From Nitrososphaerota archaeon (GTDB taxonomy: Archaea; Thermoproteota; Nitrososphaeria; Nitrososphaerales; Gagatemarchaeaceae): 9,108 nt of DNA. This document shows positions 1 to 5,251 of the stretch, piece by piece (the first letter of the stretch is position 1; the number at the start of each line of letters is the position of its first letter). The stretch covers positions 1 to 9,108 of the forward strand of contig VBPQ01000031.1 in assembly GCA_005877185.1 (NCBI GenBank), in the 5' to 3' direction. The position numbers were made by a program, and so were the translations under genes. Below the pieces are notes generated by a model. That model searched no databases and was not told the origin of the DNA. It saw only the letters and a program-made list of their open reading frames with translations.

Positions 1-213
1 CGGTTGCCGTCTTCTCCCGAGCGTCCGCCCGTCGCTGAGGGTACCGTGACAACGGGAAGGGACGGAGAGATTCAGGTCTTGACCAGCGAGGAAGAGGCTT
101 TCAGGATATCGAGAGAGCTCCTCGAGAGGGGTGTAAGGTTCTCGGTAAACCGCATTTCGCTGGATGACGTGTTCTTCCATCTTGTCGGTAGTACGGGAGC
201 GCCAAAGCAGTGA
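1..213 (+). CDS. ABC transporter ATP-binding protein, C-terminal fragment (DrrA/CcmA type)
   Basis: Only the last 70 codons are present; the frame is open at the left edge, so the gene starts outside the window. The visible part has the accessory C-terminal domain that follows the nucleotide-binding domain in DrrA-type exporter ATPases. A segment reading ...EEEAFRISRELLERGVRF is followed by ...ISLDDVFFHLVGS, matching the family's usual ending of the form 'P-T/S-L-D/E-D-V-F-L-x-L-T/V-G'. No Walker or signature motif is in view, so the assignment rests on this tail and on the neighbour. The stop TGA (211-213) overlaps the GTG start of the ABC-2 permease by four bases (GTGA), typical of translationally coupled ATPase/permease pairs. 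The substrate cannot be inferred; relatives export drugs, lipids or polysaccharides. Confidence 0.8.
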   Translation, partial: RLPSSPERPPVAEGTVTTGRDGEIQVLTSEEEAFRISRELLERGVRFSVNRISLDDVFFHLVGSTGAPKQ

Positions 214-953
214 AGAACCGATGGAGCAGGCAGATACTCGCGGCTGTGCTGGTCAACTCCATCTACGCGATGAAGAATTATCCGGAGGTCCTCTTCAACA
301 CGGCACTGGCGCCACTATCGTTTCTGCTGATAGTGAATTTCGTCAGCAGAGGCGGGCTCGTCGGGCAGGCCATCGAGGGAGCTTTCATCATGAGCATGTT
401 CTCGAACGGGATGGCGCTTCAGGGGGACCTCTCCCACCTGAAGAACGACCTCAAGCTGCAGGACATGGTTGTCAGCACTCCTACCACGCCAGGCGTGTAC
501 GTGCTCGGGATGGCGATTTCAGAGATAGTCTACTCCCTCCCTGCCCTGCTCACCCTGGTCGGCTTGACAGCAATATTCGTTCACCCCAATCTTACGCAGG
601 CCGTCGAGCTGCTCGGCGTCATGCTACTCATGTTCACCGTCTCCGTCACGATCGGATTCACCCTCTCGACATTCTCGAGCGACATAGTGCAGAGCTTCGC
701 CTTCTCGGGTCTCATCTCGACACTGTTCACGACGCTCCCTCCTGTGTACTATCCCATCACCTACATCCCTCTCCCCTACAGGTACTTGGCCTACCTCTCG
801 CCGACGACCTACGCGGCTGAAATCGCCCAGTCTACGACCGGGTTTCTGCAACTTTCGACTGTCGAGTTGATCTTCGCATGGGTGATCCTCATAGCGATCA
901 CACTAACCCTCGCGTTGATCGCGGTCAAGAAGGCCAGGTGGCGCGAGGTTTGA
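210..953 (+). CDS. ABC-2 type transporter permease (DrrB-like)
   Basis: The 247-residue product is an integral membrane protein and likely the membrane half of an exporter with the ATPase just upstream. Hydrophobic segments lie at about residues 27-45, 55-72, 95-125, 131-155, 160-180 and 219-240, giving the six-helix layout of ABC-2 permeases. A short cytosolic loop DLKLQDMVVSTP (80-91) and a conserved-looking stretch YYPITYIP..YRYLAYLSPTTYAAEI (about 180-205) are typical of the family. GTG at 210 is chosen because it overlaps the upstream stop (GTGA) and gives a normal-length N-terminus with a short basic, amphipathic segment (KNRWSRQ). The pair ends here; the next gene starts about 150 bases later. 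Direction and substrate are inferred from the family only. Confidence 0.85.
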   Translation: MKNRWSRQILAAVLVNSIYAMKNYPEVLFNTALAPLSFLLIVNFVSRGGLVGQAIEGAFIMSMFSNGMALQGDLSHLKNDLKLQDMVVSTPTTPGVYVLGMAISEIVYSLPALLTLVGLTAIFVHPNLTQAVELLGVMLLMFTVSVTIGFTLSTFSSDIVQSFAFSGLISTLFTTLPPVYYPITYIPLPYRYLAYLSPTTYAAEIAQSTTGFLQLSTVELIFAWVILIAITLTLALIAVKKARWREV

Positions 954-1102
954 TGGGGTATGGAGCCGCACTGTTTCGATTCCAAGGAGTGGTTCCGCCT
1001 CGAGCCTCAGGCAGATCGCGTGGGATTACAGCGGTTTGAAACGCGAAGACTATCCTCCAGGCGAGCGCAGCCCTTCTTCTTGACTCGGCGACGATCCTGC
1101 TC

Positions 1103-1372
1103 GTGTTGGCGCGGGAACTTACTGTGGCCGAGTACTCTCTGACCCAGTATCGGAGACCTCGCGGTGTAATCAAGAAGTCTTTTATCGAGGAAGGCAGCCC
1201 AACCGTACTCATGGTTGCTCTCGAGGAGAAGGACGTGGTTGACTACCACGTCAGGCTCTTCGGCAAGAGGGCAGAGCAAGTCATCTATTACGAAGATCAA
1301 GTCTGCCCAATCTGCAACACCAGGATTGACGAACGCGGATGGTGCGGATGCGGGACCATCGGAGGAGACTAG
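1103..1372 (+). CDS. Small zinc-knuckle protein of unknown function, coupled to Rieske gene
   Basis: I do not recognise the family. The 89-residue product has a basic N-terminal third (YRRPRGVIKKSF), a mixed alpha/beta middle (VLMVALEEKDVVDYHVRLFGKRAEQVIYYEDQ in pieces around 35-66), and a C-terminal cysteine cluster C68-x2-C71-x9-C81-x-C83. That spacing suggests a bound zinc, though an iron site is possible. GTG at 1103 is the furthest-upstream start; GTG at 1124 (MAEYSLTQ...) is an equally good choice, and neither has a clear Shine-Dalgarno or TATA box. The stop TAG (1370-1372) directly abuts the TTG start of the Rieske gene, so the two are almost certainly co-expressed. The region 954-1102 upstream holds no gene I can support. 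A role with the Rieske protein in electron transfer or its assembly is inference only. Confidence 0.6.
   Translation: MLARELTVAEYSLTQYRRPRGVIKKSFIEEGSPTVLMVALEEKDVVDYHVRLFGKRAEQVIYYEDQVCPICNTRIDERGWCGCGTIGGD
1361..1367 (+). promoter_or_regulatory. Shine-Dalgarno for the Rieske gene
   Basis: GGAGGAG lies within the last codons of the upstream gene, five bases before the TTG at 1373. It supports TTG as the real start and means the second cistron can be initiated from inside the first. Confidence 0.6.
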
Positions 1373-1687
1373 TTGCCCGAGGGCTTCACGAAAGTTCTGG
1401 TCAAGTCTGAGGTGCCGGAAGGGACGCTGAAGCTGGCGCAGCTTGGTGGGAAAAGAGTGGTGGTCGCTAACGTGGGAGGCAACTTCTTCGCCGTGGGTGA
1501 AGCCTGCACCCACGTGGGAGGGCCACTCTCGAGGGGAAGGCTCAGCGGGTTTGTGATCACCTGCCCGTGGCACGGGTCCAGGTTCGACGTCCGAACAGGC
1601 GCCGTGGTGGGTGGACCCGCATCAAGACCGGAGCCGAGCTACGAGGTCAGGGTGGACGGCAACGACATACTGCTCAAGGAGAAATGA
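1373..1687 (+). CDS. Rieske [2Fe-2S] ferredoxin-type protein
   Basis: This is a single-domain Rieske iron-sulfur protein of 104 residues. The cluster ligands are plain: C45-T-H47 and C64-P-W-H67, in the motifs ACTHVGGPLSRG and CPWHGSRFDVRTG. The extra cysteines that form the disulfide in cytochrome bc1-type Rieske proteins are absent, which places it with soluble ferredoxin-type members such as dioxygenase ferredoxin components and NirD-like proteins. There is no signal peptide or membrane anchor, so it should be cytosolic and carry one electron between partners. TTG at 1373 is supported by GGAGGAG just upstream and by direct abutment to the preceding stop. No oxygenase, nitrite reductase or ferredoxin reductase gene is in the window, so the partner is unknown. 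Confidence 0.93.
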   Translation: MPEGFTKVLVKSEVPEGTLKLAQLGGKRVVVANVGGNFFAVGEACTHVGGPLSRGRLSGFVITCPWHGSRFDVRTGAVVGGPASRPEPSYEVRVDGNDILLKEK

Positions 1688-1689
1688 CG

Positions 1690-1706
1690 AGGTTATGTGA
1701 CAACCT
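1690..1706. terminator. Weak stem-loop between convergent genes
   Basis: AGGTT (1690-1694) and AACCT (1702-1706) form a 5-bp stem with a 7-base loop in the 39-base gap between the convergent Rieske and Alba genes. No T-run follows on either strand, so a terminator role is only a guess from position. Confidence 0.2.
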
Positions 1707-1726
1707 GTGAGGCTGTATGCGGTTGG

Positions 1727-2056
1727 CTAGGGCTTGGCCGCTTCTCCTTGCCCTTCAGGGGGGTAAGTCAACCTGATTTCGATTGACGAAACGTTTCTGG
1801 TGCCACCTTCCTCCGATTGCAATTGCTCCGTGCCGAGCTTGATGTCAGCGACTCTAAGGCCCGGAGCGAACCTGTGAATTGTTATCTGTGCTACGTCGAC
1901 GGCTAGACTAATCGCTGCGCCCCGAGCCTTCAGAATGACGTCGGGAGAGTTGTTGAGACAGGTCAAGGTGGTGAGGACGTAACTCATCACGGGCTTCTGT
2001 CTTCCGATAAATACCGTGTTCCTGCCACCTGATTCCCTGAACTCCTCGTCAGACAT
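1727..2056 (-). CDS. albA: Alba-family chromatin/nucleic-acid-binding protein, divergent
   Basis: Alba proteins are small dimeric proteins that coat archaeal DNA and also bind RNA. The 109-residue product has the family hallmarks in order: NTVFIGRQKPVMSYV (13-27), the ARG-x-AIS-x-AVDVA helix region (44-56), the RFAPGLRVADIKLGTE segment (62-77) and a final strand RNVSSIEIRLTY (87-98). ATG at 2054-2056 is chosen because a TATA box is centred 27 bases upstream, fitting a leaderless mRNA. Some residues differ from Sulfolobus Alba: IGKKP becomes IGRQKP, one residue longer, and ARGRAISKAVD becomes ARGAAISLAVD, losing two basic residues near the nucleic-acid face. A 10-residue acidic tail follows the core. 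It converges on the Rieske gene and sits downstream of an unknown gene on the same strand, but has its own promoter. Confidence 0.92.
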   Translation of the reverse strand: MSDEEFRESGGRNTVFIGRQKPVMSYVLTTLTCLNNSPDVILKARGAAISLAVDVAQITIHRFAPGLRVADIKLGTEQLQSEEGGTRNVSSIEIRLTYPPEGQGEAAKP

Positions 2057-2078
2057 GACTTCGGCCTTCAGTTCCTGA

Positions 2079-2088
2079 GTATAAAAGA
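2079..2088 (-). promoter_or_regulatory. TATA box of the Alba gene (leaderless)
   Basis: On the minus strand the sequence reads TCTTTTATAC, with core TTTTATA at 2086-2080. Its centre is about 27 bases before the A of the Alba ATG, the standard archaeal TATA-to-start distance. Transcription should therefore begin at or within a base or two of the start codon. Confidence 0.75.
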
Positions 2089-2130
2089 ATGGATGGAGAG
2101 CCGGACTTGGGTTAGGAGACTGGCGAGCAG

Positions 2131-2439
2131 CTATACTTCCAGATGAACCTGGACCACTTGGTCCGTCTGCTTTCCCGCCTTCATTACCTTGAATTCTATG
2201 AGGAATATGCCTTTGCGCACCTGAATGAATCGGTGGGTCATGCGTACCTGGCGTTCGGTCTCTCCTCGATATGTCACTTTGACCCCCGGTCTGGTCTTGG
2301 TCTTCGACTTTATGGCTGCTAGGCAGAGACCGTAGAGGGTTCCTCTAGGAAAACCTAGTCTTTGGTCGAGGTATTCGAGATAGCCCTTTGAAGTAAGATG
2401 TTCCCCTCTTGTGCCGGAGCGGTAACTCATTAACTCCAC
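2131..2439 (-). CDS. Hypothetical basic protein, unknown family
   Basis: I do not recognise this 102-residue protein. It is rich in Lys, Arg and Gln. The N-terminal half looks helical (LTSKGYLEYLDQRLGF, then TLYGLCLAAIKSK). The C-terminal half has alternating hydrophobic/polar strands (VKVTYRG; RFIQVRKGIFLIEFKVMK; DQVVQVHLEV), suggesting a small alpha/beta fold. No cysteine cluster, signal peptide or membrane segment is present. GTG at 2439 is the first start; ATG at 2430 (MSYRSGT...) is a reasonable alternative. The start lies 39 bases after the TRAM gene's stop on the same strand with no TATA box between, so the two are probably one transcript. The company of TRAM, Alba and TFB genes and the basic character make a nucleic-acid role possible, but that is inference. 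Confidence 0.65.
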   Translation of the reverse strand: MELMSYRSGTRGEHLTSKGYLEYLDQRLGFPRGTLYGLCLAAIKSKTKTRPGVKVTYRGETERQVRMTHRFIQVRKGIFLIEFKVMKAGKQTDQVVQVHLEV

Positions 2440-2478
2440 GGCTAATCTTGATGCGGATCAGTCGGCTCAGCTTTAGGT

Positions 2479-2733
2479 CTACTGGCCTTCTGGACCTTTA
2501 GAAACTACCTGTGCCTTCGCGAACCTGTTACCGACATCGGTAACCTTGATCTTCAAGCGTTCTCCGGCCTTGGCTCCCGTGACGAAGATCACGAAACCCT
2601 GAATTCTGGCTATTCCGTCGCCCCTCTGGCTCACTTCGGAAATAGTAACGTCGTACTCCTTGCCTACCTCCACGGGCTTCTTCCCAAACCCGAAGCTACT
2701 ACCACGGTCGTCTCCCCCTCGTCTAAAGCTCAA
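2479..2733 (-). CDS. TRAM-domain RNA-binding protein
   Basis: The product is a single TRAM domain behind a short flexible tail. TRAM is a small beta-barrel RNA-binding fold; stand-alone versions in archaea have been proposed as RNA chaperones. From the start chosen here it has 84 residues: a basic Gly/Ser-rich tail (SFRRGGDDRGSSFGFGKK), then the TRAM core from about 20 to 78, containing VEVGKEYDVTISEVSQRGDGIA, GFVIFVTGAKAGE and IKVTDVGNRFAKAQV in pieces. A longer reading starts at GTG 2799 (106 residues). I prefer TTG at 2731-2733 because the protein then begins like other archaeal stand-alone TRAM proteins, GGAG lies 10 bases upstream, and an AT-rich CATATG lies about 38 bases upstream. Neither start is proven. 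It lies between TFB and the unknown gene on the same strand. Confidence 0.85.
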   Translation of the reverse strand: MSFRRGGDDRGSSFGFGKKPVEVGKEYDVTISEVSQRGDGIARIQGFVIFVTGAKAGERLKIKVTDVGNRFAKAQVVSKGPEGQ

Positions 2734-2805
2734 TGCGTCTCGACTCCTCTCACGCTTTTCGGGTTCACATATGAATGTTTCCGTTGCCGCAGGCCCCACC
2801 CGAGT

Positions 2806-2820
2806 ACAACAACAACAACA
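2806..2820. repeat. (ACA)5 microsatellite
   Basis: Five perfect ACA units (TGT on the minus strand) lie in the 43-109 bases between the TFB stop and the possible TRAM starts. It would fall in the TFB-TRAM intergenic transcript. No function is evident. Confidence 0.6.
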
Positions 2821-2842
2821 GACCCGTTGAGCGCATGAATGG

Positions 2843-3754
2843 TCAGATGCCGAGGAAGGAGCGGAGACTCTTGTACCTGTTTCTGATTGTGACTTCGGTC
2901 ACTCCAGCGGCCTCGGCGACATCCTTCTGTGTAATGTCTTCGCCTTCTAGGGTGCAGGCTACATACAAGGCCGAAGCGGCGAGTCCCATCGGGTCCTTCC
3001 CAGCCGATATCCTGAGCTGTGATGCCTTGAACAGGATTTCGCGCGCTCTTCGCTGCGTCCTCTCCGTCATCCCCGCCCTAGACGCTATTCTGGATACGCA
3101 CCTCGATGGCTCGGCGACCGGCATCTTGATGTCCAGCTCCTTCAGCAGAAGCCTGTACGACCTTGCCAGGTCCTTTCTCTTGACGTTGCTGACTGCTGCC
3201 ACGTCTTTCAAAGTCCTTGGGACCTCCATGTCCCTGCAGGCAGCGTAGAGCGACCCTGCCATCATCGCGGTAATCGACCTTCCCCTGACCAGGCCCCTCT
3301 CGAGGCACTTCCTGTAGATGTATGCGGCCCTCTCCGTAACCGCTTCAGAAACCGTAAGCTTGTCGGAGTACCTGCGGAGCTCATTTAACGCCTGCCTGAG
3401 ATTCCTGTCGGCCGACTCGTGAGCCTGACTCCTTCTGTCCCAGGTCCTCAGCCGCTCGACGGTGGACCTCATCGAGCTTGACAGAGCTTTTCCTGATGAG
3501 TCCCTGTTGTCCGTCCCTATCACAGTGGCAAGCCCCATGTCGTGCATCGTCACGGAGGTTGGGGCGCCCGTCCTGCTCCTGTTTTCTCCTTCCTCACTGG
3601 AGAAAGACCTCGTCTCCGGGCCCGTGTCGACTATCTTTTCTCTAATTACGAAGCCGCAACCAGTGCAGTAAAGCTCTCCCCCTGAGCTGTCCACCACCAT
3701 CGGACTCCGGCCACACCTAGGACACTTGTCGAGTGTCCTATCGAGTTTCCACAG
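2843..3754 (-). CDS. tfb: Transcription initiation factor TFB, start codon unresolved
   Basis: TFB is the archaeal TFIIB homologue: it binds the TBP-DNA complex and recruits RNA polymerase. The first ATG in frame (3698-3700) gives 285 residues but cuts the zinc ribbon in half. Reading upstream in the same frame gives LDKCPRCGRSP, with cysteines at 3722-3724 and 3713-3715, which pairs with LYCTGCG just after the ATG to complete C-x2-C...C-x2-C. A B-reader-like segment (SFSSEEGENRSRTGAP...HDMGLATVIG) and two cyclin folds follow (about 95-190 and 195-285 from the ATG). The end shown is a CTG at 3752-3754, giving 303 residues. No ATG, GTG or TTG occurs between 3701 and the in-frame TGA at 3788-3790, so the start is an inference. 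The TRAM gene follows 43 or 109 bases downstream, depending on its start. Confidence 0.93.
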   Translation of the reverse strand: MWKLDRTLDKCPRCGRSPMVVDSSGGELYCTGCGFVIREKIVDTGPETRSFSSEEGENRSRTGAPTSVTMHDMGLATVIGTDNRDSSGKALSSSMRSTVERLRTWDRRSQAHESADRNLRQALNELRRYSDKLTVSEAVTERAAYIYRKCLERGLVRGRSITAMMAGSLYAACRDMEVPRTLKDVAAVSNVKRKDLARSYRLLLKELDIKMPVAEPSRCVSRIASRAGMTERTQRRAREILFKASQLRISAGKDPMGLAASALYVACTLEGEDITQKDVAEAAGVTEVTIRNRYKSLRSFLGI

Positions 3755-3780
3755 CCTCGAAAAATTGGTTTCTTGTGGTA

Positions 3781-3790
3781 TTCTATATCA
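3781..3790 (-). promoter_or_regulatory. Proximal TATA-like box upstream of TFB
   Basis: The minus strand reads TGATATAGAA. A box centred near 3786 predicts a start site near 3759, only about 5 bases before the CTG at 3754 or 6 before a GTG at 3753. This fits a nearly leaderless TFB mRNA. Confidence 0.4.
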
Positions 3791-3828
3791 CACACCCTAT
3801 AATTGGGTCTCCTATAGTATGGGTGTGT
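3790..3828. repeat. Inverted repeat ACACACCC/GGGTGTGT between two TATA boxes
   Basis: ACACACCC (3790-3797) and GGGTGTGT (3821-3828) are perfect 8-bp inverted arms separated by 23 AT-rich bases. They lie exactly between the two minus-strand TATA boxes of the TFB upstream region, a plausible place for an operator. Which regulator binds is unknown. Confidence 0.5.
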
Positions 3829-3833
3829 CCTAC

Positions 3834-3843
3834 TATATAAAGA
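3834..3843 (-). promoter_or_regulatory. Distal TATA box upstream of TFB
   Basis: The minus strand contains TTTATATA at 3841-3834, a near-perfect archaeal TATA core. It predicts a start near 3811 and a leader of about 57 bases to the CTG. The sequence is nearly symmetric (CTATATAAAG on the plus strand), so it could also serve rightward transcription. Confidence 0.5.
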
Positions 3844-3858
3844 CGGGACGGCGAAGAC

Positions 3859-3874
3859 TTGCTTTCTCAAGCAA
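3859..3874. repeat. Perfect 6-bp hairpin with tetraloop
   Basis: TTGCTT and AAGCAA flank TCTC on the plus strand. On the minus strand the loop is GAGA, a GNRA-type tetraloop. It sits upstream of the TFB promoters, near the predicted start of any rightward transcript from the adjacent TATA. Function unknown. Confidence 0.35.
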
Positions 3875-4120
3875 CGACCCCTGCCACCGCTTGGTACTCT
3901 GCCTCAGACGGGTCGTCAAGGGCGTCGGGGACCCTCCGTTGTGCTCGTGAGGCTAGATTTGATGCCTATTTGATTATGGGATCTCCAAGAAGGTGCGAGA
4001 ATTGCACGATTTGGCGAGTCCCGGGCAACCGCTTCATGCCATGGGATGGAACTAGGAGGGTCGCGGGCCGTTTGGTCCCTGGTCACCTCGATGTTGGTTC
4101 TCCTTCATGTACATGTGCCG
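3875..4120. other. Gap between TFB promoter and dppF stop
   Basis: Together with the promoter elements to its left this makes about 365 bases without a supportable gene. An 89-codon plus-strand frame from TTG 3859 spans most of it but shows no recognisable motif and runs into the end of dppF. A small stem GTGC-GAGAATT-GCAC lies near 3993-4007, and a 10-bp palindrome CATGTACATG at 4106-4115 just past the dppF stop. I find no tRNA and no clear terminator. Confidence 0.4.
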
Positions 4121-5155
4121 TCATGTAGCCCGGGGTTGTACCTCGACTTTAGAGGCCGCCGCAAAGTCGATGTCATAGTGGCACTCGATGAAATGCCCCC
4201 TCTCGACCTCGACCAGCGGAGGAGGTAGGTTCAGGCACTTCTCGGTAGCGTAGGGGCATCTCGTCCTGAAGCGGCAGCCGCTGGGTATAGCGATGGGGCT
4301 GGGGACGTTCCCCTGCAGCACCCCCAACTCCCTCCTCTTCGATGGGTCTGGGACTGGGACCGACGAAAGCAGGGCCTTGGTATAGGGGTGCTTGGGATTT
4401 TCGAAGAGCTTCTTGGTATCGGCGAATTCGACGATCCTACCCAGGTACATCACCGCGGTCCTGTCGCACATCTGCCTGATTACCGCGAGGTTGTGTGAGA
4501 TGAACATGTACGTGAGACCTAGCTCCCGCTGCAGGCTCCTAAGCAGCCCGAGTATCTGCGCCTGGACGGAAACATCGAGCGCGGAGGTCGGTTCGTCGAG
4601 TACGATGAACGTCGGCTTCACCGCGAGGGCGATCGCTATGGCGATCCTCTGTCTCTGACCCCCGGAGAACTCGTGAGGAAACCTGGCGAGGTGGTCCGGG
4701 TTGAGACCCACCTTCTCTACCAGCTCCCCGGCCATCTTCTTTGCCTCGCGCTTTGAGGACGCTATGCGGTGTATCTTCATCGGCTCGAGCAGCGCTGACC
4801 CGATGCTCTGTCTGGGGTCGAGAGAGGCGTAGGGATCCTGGAAGACCACCTGCATCTTCCTCCGGAAGGGCTTGAGACGGCTCCCCTTCAGCGCCGATAT
4901 TACGGTGCCTTCGAAGGTGACGCTTCCCTTGGAGGGTTCGGTGAGTCTCATCAGCGTCCTCCCGAGAGTCGTCTTACCGCAGCCTGACTCCCCGACCAGC
5001 CCGAAGGTCTCGCCCCTCCTGATGCCGATTGAAACGCCGTCGACCGCCTTCACATATGCGACGGTCCGGCTCAGGATTCCTCTCCTCGACGGGAACCACT
5101 TGAAGAGGTTCTCGGTCGTGAGGAGGTAGCCGTTGTTGTCCACCACCGCGGACAC
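4121..5155 (-). CDS. dppF: Dipeptide/oligopeptide ABC transporter ATP-binding protein (DppF/OppF type)
   Basis: This 344-residue ATPase powers peptide import from the cytosolic side. Motifs are complete: Walker A GESGCGKT (55-62), Q-loop Q106, signature FSGGQRQR (163-170), Walker B FIVLDEP (183-189) and H-loop H221. The C-terminal oligopeptide/dipeptide domain has the four-cysteine pattern C294-x5-C300-x6-C307...C325 seen across the Opp/Dpp family. The N-terminus (FPSRRGILSRTVAYVKAVDGVS) is of DppF rather than DppD type. GTG at 5155 is chosen for its TGAGGTG junction with the preceding frame, the same arrangement as at dppB/dppC. It is the last gene of the operon and apparently its only intact ATPase here, so it would have to homodimerise or pair with a DppD encoded elsewhere. 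Confidence 0.95.
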   Translation of the reverse strand: MSAVVDNNGYLLTTENLFKWFPSRRGILSRTVAYVKAVDGVSIGIRRGETFGLVGESGCGKTTLGRTLMRLTEPSKGSVTFEGTVISALKGSRLKPFRRKMQVVFQDPYASLDPRQSIGSALLEPMKIHRIASSKREAKKMAGELVEKVGLNPDHLARFPHEFSGGQRQRIAIAIALAVKPTFIVLDEPTSALDVSVQAQILGLLRSLQRELGLTYMFISHNLAVIRQMCDRTAVMYLGRIVEFADTKKLFENPKHPYTKALLSSVPVPDPSKRRELGVLQGNVPSPIAIPSGCRFRTRCPYATEKCLNLPPPLVEVERGHFIECHYDIDFAAASKVEVQPRAT

Positions 5156-5156
5156 C

Positions 5157-5251
5157 TCACTCTCCGTAGAGGGCCTTCACCTCAGCCGCGCAGGCGTGGA
5201 AGGACACCTTCGGGTTGCTTATTCTCAGGACCTCCAGCGCGATACCTTCAT
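5157..5251 (-). pseudogene. Remnant of dppD ATPase (5' end only, frameshifted)
   Basis: The usual order is dppB-C-D-F, but only 92 bases separate dppC and dppF here. On the minus strand an ATG (5251-5249) overlaps the dppC stop as ATGA, a normal dppD start, and reads MKVSRWRS then stop. The next frame, shifted by one base, reads ALEVLRISNPKVSF then HACAAEVKALYGE and a TGA at 5159-5157. This resembles the start of peptide-transport ATPases (LLEVRNL-RVSF...GEVKALDGV), so the frame is broken once near codon 5. The coding sequence for Walker A, signature and Walker B motifs (roughly 300 codons) is missing. The TGA sits one base before the dppF GTG. The most economical reading is an internal deletion plus frameshift; a non-homologous spacer is the alternative. 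Confidence 0.55.

Noticed and set aside
164..820. 218-codon plus-strand frame overlapping the ABC-2 permease
   Set aside because: It is an out-of-frame shadow of the permease, rich in Arg/His/Ser with no membrane or domain features, whereas the permease frame has a clear family pattern and coupled start.
3940..4060. tRNA-like TTTGGCGAGTCCCGGGC on the plus strand
   Set aside because: I could not build an acceptor stem, D arm and anticodon arm around it on either strand.
4106..4115. CATGTACATG palindrome just past the dppF stop
   Set aside because: A 10-bp palindrome alone is weak; no arm extension, no T-run and no paired promoter.
3859..4128. 89-codon plus-strand frame after a TATA-like box, with a CENC motif
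   Set aside because: A TTG lies 22 bases after CTATATAAAG, which is tempting, but the protein has no recognisable fold and it runs into the dppF end. Kept only as a note in the gap entry.
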